A DNA stretch of 64,000 nucleotides from Mermis nigrescens (GCA_036768485.1 JAVLUZ010000338.1:1001401-1065400), one strand, 5' to 3'. Counted from the first letter of the stretch, positions 47,457 through 62,690 are shown. Numbers and translations: made by a program. Notes: generated by a model not told the origin, from the letters alone.

Positions 47457-47720
47457 AGATTCACATCTGGATTAAAAAGTTCGAATTTGTCTTCGGAAGG
47501 TATGACAGGCGTTTTCCAAGTCCGCATCAAGTCGTTCGAAGAAGTGTCTAAGTTTTTCCATATTCTTCTTTTCTCGAAAGAAGCACAGATGTGCTCTTCA
47601 TAAAATTTGATCGCGAAATTACGTTCAACCAATACATACGGCCAATCTGCTTGCCTTTGTATTATGCACCCGTTCTGAAGACAGATTGCTGGATCAGCGG
47701 ATGGGGACTAAGTGTTCATG
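47457..47720 (+). pseudogene. Trypsin-like serine protease, copy B, Asp-bearing exon with an in-frame stop
   Basis: A TTCCTTTCAG acceptor is followed by KIHIWIKKFEFVFGRYDRR, STDVLFIKFD with the family catalytic-type Asp, FNQYIRPICLP and CWISGWGLSVHG, then a GTAAAA donor. It aligns codon for codon with 2111-2360. A CAA in copy A (in SVQLFP) is TAA here, which truncates the product; this is the clearest sign that copy B is a pseudogene. A MITE-A cluster begins 25 bp downstream. Confidence 0.8.
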
Positions 47721-47744
47721 GTAAAAAAATATACTTAAAGACAT

Positions 47745-48324
47745 AGGTGGGCAGCAACGACACACGGGCTTGAGGGGTTTGAGGGTCTAAACCACCAGAA
47801 TCTGTATGACCCCACGCCAAATCGATAGATCCACAGAATTGAATTTTTAGTGCTATTTTTTGTTATGCGACCCCGACAGACCCCCCTCCAGAATATTGTT
47901 GCTGCTCATGTATGACAGCAACCATATTCTGGGGGGTTCCGATCACACCTGGGCGTGGGGGGCTTTGGGGTATGCACCCCCCAGAAACTAAAATACCCCC
48001 AGAAATCAAAATACCCCCCCCCCCAGAATTCAATTTTTGAAATTTTTTTCGTTTTTTTTCGCAATTTTTTGATGCCAATGGATAGTGCTTGATGAGAAAC
48101 GTCGAAAAATGGTGTTTTTATTGCCATACCACCATTTTTAAGACCATTTTTGACCTTCATAAAATTTTGCACCACCCCCCCCAGAATTTTCTTGCTGCCC
48201 ACGTATGGTTTCGATGAGTCTAAATTCCCAGAAATATCGGCAAAAATTTAATTTCAGTGGTCTATCGATTTCGTGGGGTCCGCCCGATTCTCGGGGGTTC
48301 CAGACTTCTATGCCTATGTGTGCT
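47745..48324. mobile_element. Three-level nest of MITE-A-like elements
   Basis: An outer element begins CATAGGTGGGCAGCAAC at about 47742, is interrupted twice, and seems to end at CTATGTGTG near 48324. The first inner copy is a decayed element at about 47761-47914 (CACACGGGC...CTCATGTATG), with CAGCAAC present on both sides (a 7-bp match). The second inner copy is listed separately. The outer limits are inferred. Confidence 0.55.
47944..48207 (+). mobile_element. MITE-A copy 16 with 8-bp target duplication
   Basis: A full-length 264-bp copy from CACACCTGGGCG to GCTGCCCACGTATG. The flanks are GTTCCGAT (47936-47943) and GTTTCGAT (48208-48215), one mismatch in eight. Confidence 0.85.
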
Positions 48325-49000
48325 CGTAAGTTTTGAAAAAAGTACCCCTATATTCTCAGTATCACAGCAACGCACGCACTAATTGATGAGGGTTGTCCCA
48401 TTAGTCCTTAGGTTTTTAATTTTTAAGCCCTATTGATTCACTTTCATGCATTTCTTTTGTTTAATCTGCGGTAATTGGAAAAATTGCATATCGAGCATCG
48501 TTATAGCGTGAATCTGGATGCCGAATTAACCCAAAAATTCTCCATACTTTCTTTTATGTTTATGCTGACTAAGCCCTAGGATTTAGGACTGTTAAGTTTT
48601 GGATAGCATTGTTTACGGCTGGCACGGAGCTGTTCCAACACAACCCTCATCCCAGCCCCTCTAGGGGTGTTGACACCTAAAATCACTATAATTGCATAAG
48701 GAGGTTTACTAATGAATCATCGCCAGGAAGCTTGAACCTTGCGTATATCCAAACCTACAGCTATTAGCATCTTACAATATAATTTTGGCTCCTTTTGGAT
48801 TTAAGCCCACTGAATCGAAAAACTATTGTCTTTTGATCAAAACGAAAGAACAGAATTAGGATTGACTCTTCGTGACAGATTTGAGGGTGATGCTGATAAT
48901 TTTATCAACAGAATCATAGGAGGAGATGAATAGTGAGCTTATTCCTATAATCTGAAGACAAAACAACAACTCATACAACGGATAGCAATAAGTAATTGAC
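48325..49000. other. No feature recognised
   Basis: No supported gene or repeat. Confidence 0.4.
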
Positions 49001-49249
49001 CCTCTGTGGAAGCAAAGGTGAGTAATTCAGCCGCGGTTTTGGTTGCAATTTTTGGATGCAATAGGCCCACTGCTGGTCGATTTTTCTATTATTGGAGACT
49101 ATGGGCATCACTATGCCAAGTTCATTGCCCAAGTACGCAAGTACCCCATACAAGAGAGACAGAGAAAGTTGGCCAACGGCATCCTTTTCTTGCAGGGCAG
49201 TGTCCCAGTTAACGAATTGAACGTTTCCCAAGATGTCCTAGCTCTATAA
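49001..49249. other. Unrecognised protein-like stretch, strand uncertain
   Basis: All frames are open on both strands for about 200 bases. The plus frame ending at 49249 reads LLVDFSIIGDYGHHYAKF, and the minus frame has VNWDTALQEKDAVGQLSL; both have balanced composition. I recognise no family in either. It may be a remnant exon or transposon fragment. Confidence 0.2.
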
Positions 49250-51985
49250 AACTCCAGGAAGCTTGACCACTGGCCCTATTTACCCTAACCTTTCCCCTGC
49301 CTCCATTCCAGTAATTTGAAGTCCTAAAAACTAAGCCTAATGAGAAAGACTTCATATGATCAAAAAGTGATACTCGAGATTATAATGTGATGAAATGCTC
49401 AAACTGTAATGTTTTGCTTGTCAGGTATGTAAATGAGTAGGAGGCGCTAATTTAAAAGCAATAACATGTGTAGTGACTATATTGAAAATTGTAATATTTG
49501 CTAAGGTCTAGTATTTTCTTTCTTCCAAACCTAAGGACCTACGGGACAACTTTTGAACGATTCTCCTTCGTGAATTTCGATGGTGTCGCACCTAAGAGCC
49601 AGTGTCTGTAAGAATCATCTTGTTGACCCGATCAACTAAAACTTATCCTAACATAGATTGCAAACACTTATGCGCTTAGTTTAATGGTGGCATTCGTTAT
49701 ACTTGGAATCAATTTATTGCCAAAATAACATAGTGTAAAAGGTTATGACCATTTGTATATTGCACATTTTTTAACAAAATCATATTGTTCATTGTGGTCC
49801 ATGCATAATTTGATTTTTTCAATACTTTTTTATTGGAAAGCACAATCGTCATGAAAATGTATAACATTAGAAAAAACGAAGTTTTGATACCTAAAAATTT
49901 GTACGTAAAATCAAGCATACGTAAATTTAAAGTCGTGCAAACATTACACAAGCACGGAGTGTAATGCAAATTTAAATTCAAATTCGTAATCCTGATTCTA
50001 GGGCAAACAGTTTAAAAAATTTCATCTACGATGTCCTGAAAGAAAAGTTTCGTTTTCAGAGTAAATTTTTAACACTAAGCGTGAAGATAATTTCAAGTCA
50101 AATTTGCAATCGTGATGTTATACAAAAAATTAAAAAAAATCAGTCTTTTGCAATGCTAGAAAAACTAGATTTATCTGTTAGTGTAAAAGTTACACAAATA
50201 CTGTGTGTCAGGGGCCCACTTGCATCCAATGCCTATGAACCAGAGTCCATTTTTAACACGACCTTATTAGCACTTGTACTAATGAAAATTTCCCCATCAG
50301 CCAAGAGGGCTTACATTAGCACGCTAATTTTACCTGTATAATACCTATGGTGTCATTGATGCGTGTTCGTTTCTTTTTAATACAGCTGTTTTGCCAGTAT
50401 AACTATATTTAAATAGTTACCTAGATCAGAAATTTCGTAAAGCTCAATAGACACAGGAAGCTAACACCTTTCTACCTAATACATCACAAATGATAATGCG
50501 ATTGCTATAGTCTCTTCCATTCCAAACGACCTATTTTCGTTAGTTTTTCACCGCACAGCTGGTTTCTTCAATTATGCTCTTGCATCGGGTGAATGCTTTA
50601 AACTCTTCTTATTGTGTCTTAATATGCTTCGCTTGACATTTGGCGCATTTAGAAAACTGTCACAACAACCTAAACCGTAAAATATTCTGCTACAATAATG
50701 AGCCATAAAGCGGAAATGGGTCGTTTAGAATGGAAGATACTATTGACACTAATTTAATCTGACAACAGACGGCTCTGATCTTCTGATTTGAATGATAAAT
50801 ATATATACAGGAGATAATTTGGTTTTCAAACAACAGAAAATAGTTTTATAAATTATCATATAATTATAATTTTTAGCTAACAATCTATAAACACATTAGG
50901 TAAGATAAATGCAAAATCTTTTAGATTGCATGTAGAAAGGACTTTTGAACCTAGGATGATCTGACTTTTCCAAAAGTCTTTGCTTTAAGCTAACGAATCC
51001 ACTCAAAAAAATAATTTCCTTATTACTGTAACGCTCGACTATTACCTACTTCGGCAGAGTAAGCAGCAAATTTTGTATACGTCACTGGTCGAGTGACAAA
51101 GAAGTTGGATCTTACAGTTATAAAGAAATGGGTTTGCCAAGAGTGAATTTCATGCACTAAGTTAAAAAATTAACTATATCAACTTATGAAGCGTTTTTTG
51201 ACTTATGGACTTATGAATTGGTGCAAGCGGACCCAGATTCGTAATGCAGATGTGACGGAAATCATTTTCAAAAAATTAACCTACTGCAAAGCTCCTGAAC
51301 GAGAATGGGTTTTTGATGTAAACTTTACATCTATTCAACAAGTCAATATTGGTTGTAAAGGTATTAGCGCAGGCGCCTGAGTGACTCTTGACGCATAGTA
51401 AACTTTTGAATTGAGGTAATGTCCCGACTCAGAACCAGAGAAGCTGTATGAAAAAGACAACTTTCTCACCCCAGACTGTTAACTTTATCCCTTAAGAATT
51501 AAGTCAGTTTTGTATTTTATGAAAAGCGACCAAGCAAGATTTGAAAGCGCTAACACGTGATTCATTTTAGGATAGTCCTCACGACCTAATTTATATGCAA
51601 ATAACTTCTCAGGCAAAAATGTTCTTTTCCTACTCCAGAGATTCAACTTTACACCTCTAGATCTAACTCAATATTAAGTTTGAAAAAAGGTGTCCATGAT
51701 TTACATATGTATGATTCTTGCAAATTAGTTTATTTCTATGGTCTATTTAACGAAACATTGTGCATAGAAACTAATTTTCAGCGATCCAGCGAGCAGCTGC
51801 AAAAGTGGTTTTTAGGCAGTTTGCTGTAATACAACTTTGCTTAGTAAAAGTTCATAGGCTTATCAATCGCTATATACAGTATCATGATTGCTGCTAAAGT
51901 TTGAATCGCTTTTGTAATCAAATTACGTTGACTCAAGAATTCTTATCCATGCACAAGATTCCGTGAAACAGACTATAAAATAGTT
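49250..51985. other. Unassigned AT-rich region
   Basis: It contains short open frames without known motifs (49709-49981 minus; 50081-50341 plus; 51186-51380 plus). It also contains TTTACAC-type words and a segment at 51420-51690 that resembles parts of 40.1-40.6 kb. Nothing is assigned. Confidence 0.35.
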
Positions 51986-51989
51986 CGTA

Positions 51990-52928
<939 letters not shown>

Positions 52929-52940
52929 TTATATATAAAT

Positions 52941-55003
<2,063 letters not shown>

Positions 55004-55164
55004 ACTCAAACACACACACGCACCAAGGTCACAAGGTCGGTTGCTTTGACCATTTTCTTATGGGTAATATAGTTTTGCTATTCATTGCGTGGGTAAGCAA
55101 ACCTAGTGTATTATTCCATTTTTTGTATTGAAAATATTTGTTACTACTTTTTGAATATCGAAAA

Positions 55165-56345
55165 ATGATGGACGGAATAGAAGATTTGTCAATAGATTCT
55201 GATATGGAAACAACAGAGGGAGCATATGACGTTCCAAAATTCATAGGATTTTTGAATTTGGAACGCAATATATTGGAAGATCAAAATTTTAATGAAATAA
55301 ATAAATCGATAGCAAAAATCGAATTCGGCGGATATAGAACATTTGTACATTTTCAAATCAGAACCGAATATTTTGAAGTTAGTTTCCCGCGGGAAGGAAT
55401 CAAGAGAATTGGCATGGGCTAATGAATTAACGATTTTCAATGCGAAATGTATAGTGGAAATTTCCAAACCAATCAGAAACGACAAAACTATATATTTATA
55501 TGGCATATCGTTTACAGAAAAAACGAAAAAGTTGCGCATTACATGGAGAATACGCTGAAATTGAAGCCAAAATCTGACTTGAGATGGCTTAATTGCCCAG
55601 ATACGGATATTCGAAATAGTGGTAGATCCGTAATTCTTGAACAGGACGTTTCTATGGAAATATCGGGATATGCATGGTACAGCAGCGACACATGAAAATT
55701 GGCGTAAAAGTTAGTCATATGGTACCCGAAAATGGCCCATTTTTGCAGGAATCGCATGGGAAAAGGACATTTTGCAAAGGAATTGCAAAGAGGCATGGCG
55801 AAACCAGATCGGGAAAACCTAGGCAAACGTAGCAGCCCGGATAGAAAATACGAAAATACAGGTAATGATAATATGGACGACATTGTGCTGCAAACGTTGG
55901 GCATGCCAAAAAAATTACCGAAACGATAGAGGGAGTCGCTCGCGAAACAATGACTTGCAAAACTGGCTAGAAAAAAGGCAAGCGAAAATTTTTTACCTTT
56001 TTATAGCATTTATGACATTCTATCAAATCTTTATGAGTGTGACGTTACAGTGGGTGACGTCAAATATAATAGCACAGAACTATTTTTATTCTCGGAAAGG
56101 GCCAAAAAGGAAGGCGTCGAAGAGGCCTCAAAACATCTAATGAGTGATACTGCACGCTCGTTACGCCAAACAGTTTGGCGGAAAGGTGACCTGGAATGGA
56201 GATACTGCAACATGGCGAGATTTCGCAAAGGGAAAATTAATGGAGGCAAATAGGGCGAAATACGCCCAACATATCAAACTGCGAAAATTCCTCTTAGCCT
56301 CTTCCCCAAAAACATTGGCTGAAGCGAGCCCCTACAATTTGTTTT
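55165..56345 (+). pseudogene. LINE ORF1-like region with a NADAR/YbiA-like (DUF1768) domain
   Basis: ATGATGGACGG at 55165 opens an acidic N-terminus (MMDGIEDLSIDSDMETTEG). Several frames must be joined to read on. At 56050-56345 the translation has KYNSTELFLFSERAKKEG, then (frame change near 56155) RYAKQFGGKVTWNGDTATW, ANRAKYAQHIKLRKFLLAS and KTLAEASPYN. In order these match the NADAR fold, whose members carry a Y-x-S-x-E block near the start and an EASPYD-x-x-WG block at the end, and act on NAD- or ADP-ribose-linked or riboflavin-pathway compounds. The usual WG after SPYN is not in frame. It lies directly upstream of an L1/Tx1-like ORF2 on the same strand, so it is probably that element's first ORF. 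It is inactive as found. Confidence 0.6.
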
Positions 56346-56639
56346 AGGTCGTTAGCCTGAAAAAAACCAAGAAGAATGTACAGGACCAAAAACAATGGTG
56401 TGGCAAAAAGCGAGGGGAACCTTATTGACGTAACTACGGGATAGAATAATGGCCGACCCGACCTACCAGGGAGAAATTGGCGCTTTGCTCAACCCATCGG
56501 ATAAGGAAAAATTGCGAAAAAGGGCACAGACGAGCCCAGGGGAAGAGAACGTTACTGGCTAGCGGACGTCTATTTAGTAATGTATATTTTTATCATTCTC
56601 GTTGATGGGTTCATGGATTAACATCCTTATGAACAGCAA

Positions 56640-59441
56640 GGATGATGGCAACAGCTTTTCTATAGTGACTCTGAATATAGGAGGGTTTAAGAGTAAGAGA
56701 ACAAAAATAATTGACGTTTTTGAAATTATTAAACATTTTTCTGTAGTCGTATTGCAGGTAACCCATTTTTAAATGCGACACAATGCTCTTTTTTAGATAA
56801 TGTTCTCGAAAGAAATTTTCACATATTTCACAGCTTCTTGCAGAAACGTTTCGCAGGGTTTTCGATTCTGATCAACAATGCAACACAAATAAAACAAGCC
56901 TGGCGGGCGATGTCTGGCTTTCAATTTAAGAAGTTTAGGTGCAGATATTGCTTTTATTGGACTTTATGCACCCGGCCAAAAGGGAGGAAACATTGTAATT
57001 TTTCATATATTGAAGGCACAAATTTCGGGAAAGAACGAAATTTTTTTTCCGAAATAGTCATGGTAAGTGATTTTAATAATATGGAGGATCCGTAGCTGAA
57101 TCATTTCCACGTTAAGCAAAGACGGTGTGGAAGCGGGTCATGCGTAATTTGCATTAGTTAAACAAAAGTTAAGATTGAGCAATATTTGTAAACCAAAAAA
57201 TTAAAAAAACAGTTCGCTTTTATGTCCATGCAGCGCAGTATGTCGCGCATCGTTAGAATCTATTGCACAAAAAATCTTATGAAAGATATGGTGAAATAGA
57301 AAGTTTTTGACGTAAGTTTTTTGCAACTTAGAGTGGTCATTGGTTCTTTCAATTTTCATGCCGCACTAAAAACCTGACCGTCATATTGGAAAGTGAAAGC
57401 GCTACTTTTAAGCCAAAATGAGGATTAAAGCTTGCAATTTTAGAAATTTTACAAAAATTTTGTATGCTAGCCGCAGGCCGCCTTCTTCCGAATGAATGTT
57501 GAATGTTAGAAGATCAAATAGCTGAAAAGTGCAAGCAAATCAGCATCGTAGTCGCTTGGCGTAAGAAAAATTGTACGATTTTTTCTCGAAAAAGATGTGA
57601 ATTTTTTGGAGAAAAAAGTAGCAATTTTTCCAGATAAATGCTTTTTGAAGGATGAGCTAGCGGATAAGGTAGAAAAAGTGAGGCAATGCGAGTGGGTGAC
57701 ATCAATTCTCGGTTGTACAAAACGCAATATCAGAATATTGTTTCCCACAGGCATGTAATGATAAAAGCAGGGCTCAAAAATCGTCCGCTATTTCAAGGCT
57801 TATCACGAGTCTCAAAAAAGCGGACGGAAACAAAATTTATGATCAGCACGACATTTCAAACAAATTCAGGACCCAATATTCGGAACTGATGTCCGAAGTA
57901 GGGGTAGATTTGCAAGCAATAAATTATTTCATTAACTGCGGAGCTTCACTCCAAATTAATGATGAAAATCATGAAACTTCAGAAGCGGAGATAAATGAGG
58001 AGGAAGTTCTTTCACTTAATAAAGGAGGAGTTACCGGCTTTAATGTATTACGGAATAATCAGTCAAATATATAAAGGGAAAGGGGATCGGGTACTTTGTA
58101 GTAGCTGGAGCGAGCCCCGGAAGTGAAGGAGTATCTGCCGAATTTGTATAAGCAATTTACGGAAAATTTAGTGCCAATTTTATGCAAATTGTACAACAGC
58201 ATGTGCGCCAGGGAGGAGATACCGGCCTCCATAAATTACGGTATAATTAGTGAAATATATGAAGGGAAAGGTGATAAGGCACTTCGTAGTAGCTGGAGGC
58301 CAATAATTTTCTCAACATAGACTATAAAATTTTTGCAAAAGTCTTATATAATAGGATGAAACGTTTTACGCCGGATCTGGGTAAGCGAGCCCAAATCTAC
58401 GCTATACCCGGTAGAAATGAAAGAGACGGAATTTTCACCATTTTTTCTTTCATTTTGGCAACAAATTATGAAAAAATGTTTGGATAAATTTTGTCTATGG
58501 ATCAAAAATCAGCATTCGATGTGACAGAATGGGCTCTCTTGCATCAATTGCTAAAATATTTTAATTTTCCTTAGAAATTTAGAAATTTGATTGAAATGAT
58601 TTATAAAGCTGGTAAAGTCAATTACTCTTTACTGGTAAATGGATTCATTTCTGTTTTTTTCGAAATTGTAAGGGGCATCAGACAAGGTTGTCCTCTATCA
58701 CCAATATTATACGTTTTAGCAGCCAAAGTTTTTTGTAATAAGCTCAGAAAGAATGATTCCGTAGTTGGCATCTCATTGTTGGACAAAAAGGTGAAGATTA
58801 GCAATTACGCTGATGACACAAATTTTTTGCTAAGAGGTTACGTAGAGAAAACGCAGAATTTGGTGATTAGGAATGATAATATTGGTGTCCCTGAGGAATA
58901 CAAACGGATTTTGGTTGATGAGTTGAAAATTTACGGAATAAATTTTAATGAGGTCGCTTTTGCCGAGACGGCAAACTATAAGCCGGTAGGAAATATGTTA
59001 CAAAACTTCATTAAGTCTTCCCCGCATTGTGAGTTCTCGTTAGAATCTCGCGCAAATTTTATTAAGATGCGTTTTTTCTCGAAATTTTGTTATGTCAAAA
59101 CTTTTAATAATCCGCCTGGGAAAATAATTAGTGTAGCAAATAAGGCGAAGAAAAATTTTTTGTTGTATCCTGCCAGAAAGCAAAAAATTAAGCAAGACGT
59201 CATACAAAACTGTAAGAAATTTGGCGGAATAGGAATCGAAAATATTGAGAAAAAAGTCAAAGCTTTAAGACACATGTGTTTGGCAAGACTGCATACGTCA
59301 GAGATTCGAACTAAGTTCGATGTTTTTATGGTAAAATACGCGGTTGTGAAATTGATTGATCCAAAAGGAGATCAATTCAGATTTTTTCCGCCTTCTATAA
59401 AGAATTACTGCGCGTTGATGAAAAACACAAATTTGACATAA
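56640..59441 (+). mobile_element. L1/Tx1-like non-LTR retrotransposon ORF2 (endonuclease and RT), decayed
   Basis: In order: an APE endonuclease start with VTLNIGGFKSKRTKIIDVFE near 56670; a VSDFNNMEDP block near 57064, equivalent to GDFN of the endonuclease; a linker ending in GIISEIYEGKGDK near 58240 and SSWRPI; RT motif A with MDQKSAFD near 58497; motif B IRQGCPLSP near 58675; catalytic YADD at 58807-58818; and a C-terminal region with KFGGIGIENIEKKVKALRHM near 59215-59270. The final 284 codons (58587-59441) are open; upstream parts carry stops and frame changes. The RT copies element RNA at nicked target DNA. L1/Tx1 group membership rests on motif spelling. Confidence 0.8.
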
Positions 59442-61020
59442 ACAATGCACACGTTCGTTTGTACGATATTTTTTAAGAACGTAAGAAAGTTTCTACAAAA
59501 TTTTTATCAGAACGATAATCAGTCGGGCTTGCAAGCCAAACTATGATCGTTTTTTGTTAAAGTTGAAAAATATTTCGCAATTCGACATTCAATTCGAGTC
59601 CTATTGCGATTTTCTGTTTCTAAAAAAATAAAGGATTTCGCGAAAGATCTTCATTTTTTGTTTTGTTATTGATGCGTTACAGACGCGTCACCGGGTCTCA
59701 AAATGGAAAAACGGGGTTCACTTAAATTGTAAATTTCGCCGTTCTTCCGGACGAAATGAAAAATAAATGAATATGCATGTGATTTGAGTGCGAGCGCGTA
59801 AACATTTTTTGGCAAAAATTTTCCGATGTTTTTACGCATCAATATACGCTTAGACAGAAAAAATAAAATTTTTGGGTTTCCGTCGCCAAATGAATTGATT
59901 GAAACGGGCGTTTATGCGCTGATGATTTAGAAAAAATTAAAAAAAATTATTGATGCGTGGAGAAATTTCGCGTCAGTGACAAAAAATTATCTAATTTTGT
60001 GGAGATGCACTAATTGCAGGCGGATATCAAATGAAATAAAACGCATTTTTTACGACGAATTTAAATAAGTACCTACTAATCTATAAAAAAGTGCTTTATT
60101 TTATTCCTAATTGATTTCATAATTAATGTTTTAATACCTTCTTATTTTCATAGATCAAATTGTGATTCTTATATTTATTTATGTGATTAACGTGTAAATT
60201 TTACATATCATAAGCAATCATATCCTTTTCTATGGTAATTAAGGGAACTAATCTTCGATAGAAATTGATTAATGGAGATAATTTGAAATGAAATGGGAAT
60301 TTTTTCGGTAGGGAAATATGAAAACTTTTGCTTCTCCGATGTTAGCTAGCTGCTGGAATTTGAAAATGGATATAATTACTTATAATCTGTAAAATATGCA
60401 ATTTTTGTTATTTTTATTTTGTAAACTCCCCTCAATCGTATGACTTTTGTACAACAGCGCTCTCCTTATAGGTACTTCACAGCGCAAAATCTTTCCTATA
60501 ATAAAAAAAACACGCACACAAAATTCAATTTATCGGTTTTTTCAACACATTTATAATTATCAAACCCATGCATAATACATTGTTTCGACTTCCTATTCCA
60601 ATTCTCAGTCTTAATTTTATTTTAAATTTTGACTATTTTGTAATTCAGATGACTGTAGCGAAGCTATATTTCAGTCTTGCAACGCATTAACCATTAATAC
60701 ACACACACGTATAACATTATTACTTTTTATATGCACACAACTTTTAGCGAATTATAAGAGAAGTTTTTATAATGTTTTCGCTAAAAGTATGATTCTGATT
60801 CAGCTTTTGGAAGTTTATCGCAAATCTGCGATTTCTCGAATGACGCAAATAGTCATGCGCTATCTCACTTAAAGCTCGCATTTTAGAAATATTTGGAAAA
60901 TAGAACACATTTAACACATTACTTTTAACGACCACACAAGATTGCGTAGATCTTTATCTATTTGTGATCTGACGGACACTCGTGATTTTATGCTTCTTGC
61001 CCACTTGTTTTGGTATAGTC
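59442..61020. other. Probable LINE 3' region grading into unassigned AT-rich DNA
   Basis: To about 60060 the sequence has TGATGCGT and ACGCGTCA words and short coding-like fragments without a frame, compatible with the 3' untranslated part of the LINE. No poly(A) end was placed. From 60060 to 61020 I see no feature. Confidence 0.35.
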
Positions 61021-61274
61021 CCAGTTGTTCGCGCGTCTCACTTGTTCGTGCGTCCCACCTGTTCGTGCGTCCCACCTGTTCGTGCGTCCCATGTGTTCGC
61101 CAAATGGTATAACATGAAAAATAAATACTCTAGAGAATCCCACCTGTTCGTGTGTCCCACCTGTTCGAACGTCCCACCTGTTCATGCGTCCCACCTGTTC
61201 GAGTGTCCTATCTTTTTGCGCGTCCCACCTGTTCGTGTGTCTCACCTGTTTGTGCGTCCTATATGTTCGAAAAA
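61021..61274 (+). repeat. 17-bp tandem array, left arm (GTTCGTGCGTCCCACCT)
   Basis: Units occur at 61021-61098 and again at 61137-61274, separated by a 38-bp unique gap. Variants include GTTCGAACGTCCCACCT and GTTTGTGCGTCCTATAT. Because 17 is not a multiple of three and the unit lacks stops, all frames are open; these are not genes. Confidence 0.9.
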
Positions 61275-61895
61275 TATTATACAATAATAATATATTCGTG
61301 AAGAAATCTTCCACCTCATCATGCATACCACTTCTCCGAATGTCCCAGTCTTCACGGGTCCAGCTAATTCGAAAAATTAACCTAAGATCTTTGTTAATGA
61401 AAAATGCAAACTTTGCGTTTGAATCGTCCTTTTGTGCCATGAAATGTAATTGAAAAAACACACGAATCCCTTATTTACTCTCCCAGATTGGTATATTGTT
61501 TAGTCTACTATCGTAAAAGTAAGAAAGTACATTCCTTATTTTATTACAAGAATTATTTTGTGCAGGAAGGAGAGGACTTTGTTCTCTCTGAGAGAGTTGT
61601 GTAATATGTACTCTATCAACATACATAAACAAACAAACAAACATTCAATTAACGCAGTGAACGCGTAAGTACTACTGTTGCAGTTCTATTCATCCGTAAG
61701 GTTAGGTTGCGTCTCTAAATATGGCTCTTTCAAATACTCAGATCTTACTCCATTCTGATAATATTGAAACTAAACTTTTCTGAACTTAAGTTAAGTTGAT
61801 TTTTAACGTCTAAAAATTTGAGCTGGCATGAGTGCTTTTCTTTTTAAAATAATTATCCAAATTGTATTTGATGAGACATAAAACATTCACTCAAC
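61275..61895. other. Spacer between the inverted 17-bp arrays
   Basis: About 620 bp with no recognised coding content. Flanking words ATGTTCGAAAAATATT and GATTTTCGAACACATG are loosely inverted, which suggests that both arrays belong to one structure. Confidence 0.4.
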
Positions 61896-62143
61896 AGGTC
61901 GGACGCATGAAGTGATTGGATTTTCGAACACATGGGACGCACAGACAGGTGGGACGCACGAACAGGTGGGACGCACGAACAGGTGGGACGCACGAACAGG
62001 TGGGACGCACGAACAGGTGGGATTTTCGAACAGGTGGGACGCACGAACACACGGGACGCACGAACACGTGGGACGCACGAACACGTGGGACGCACGAACA
62101 GGTGGGACGCACGAACACATGGGACACACGAACAGGTGGGACA
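61896..62143 (-). repeat. 17-bp tandem array, right arm, inverted
   Basis: About 14 units of AGGTGGGACGCACGAAC, the reverse complement of the left-arm unit. It includes one GGTGGGATTTTCGAAC variant and several CACGTGGGACGC and CACATGGGAC variants. Confidence 0.9.
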
Positions 62144-62610
62144 CAATCCTTGTTTTAGTGTTATAAAAGTTACTGACTGCTCGCACAAAATTCAGTTTGG
62201 TTCGGTCGCTAACACACTTGTAGGATTCCCCCAACTTATTAATATTGTTACATAAGTTATTCGTTTCTGCTTGCACATTCATTTATAATTTTTGCTAGCT
62301 CCCCGCTTTAATAATAAAACCGGCCACGTCACATGACGATTTCAAATTCGCTCATCAGCTTTAGCATCTCTCCGCCAGCTTATTATCTGGAGCTTGATTC
62401 AAAGGAGAGTCAGAAGACCGCCACAAGCTCATTTTTCTACTCTGGCTTGGGGGCATAGCCAGAGTACGTTATCAGTTTTGTAATTTCCTTGCTTGCTTCT
62501 AGACCAGTGATCATACAGAGACCGCATCGAAAATCCAGAGAAATCTATTTTTTTCGAATATTAGGAAAAGGAATAAAAAAAATTGGTGGTAAGCTAAATT
62601 ACTTTTTGGC
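62144..62610. repeat. Dispersed repeat E, copy 2, with flanks
   Basis: The part at 62352-62510 resembles 34499-34660. The flanks are unassigned. Confidence 0.45.
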
Positions 62611-62690
62611 GTATGCATTAAGCTCTATTCATTGACATCAAAAAATCGCAAAATGACGAATTTATTTTTAAAACTCGAGTTTTAGTGTTC
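62611..62690 (-). mobile_element. Possible MITE-A core fragment
   Basis: TTTTTGGCG, AAGCTCTATTCATTGACATC and AAAAAATCGCAAAA follow the order of the MITE-A core in reverse orientation, but divergence is high and no ends are present. Confidence 0.35.

Noticed and set aside
61266..61275. GTTCGA-like word considered as a tRNA B box
   Set aside because: It belongs to the 17-bp array; there is no A box or cloverleaf around it, and no tRNA was recognised elsewhere in the window.
61896..62143. CRISPR array
   Set aside because: The 17-bp units are contiguous without unique spacers, the context is eukaryotic, and no cas-like genes are present.
60982..62282. Cys/Pro/Val-rich repeat proteins (VRPTCSCVPPVRASHLF) in all frames
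   Set aside because: A 17-bp unit without stops opens every frame on both strands; no gene structure supports them.
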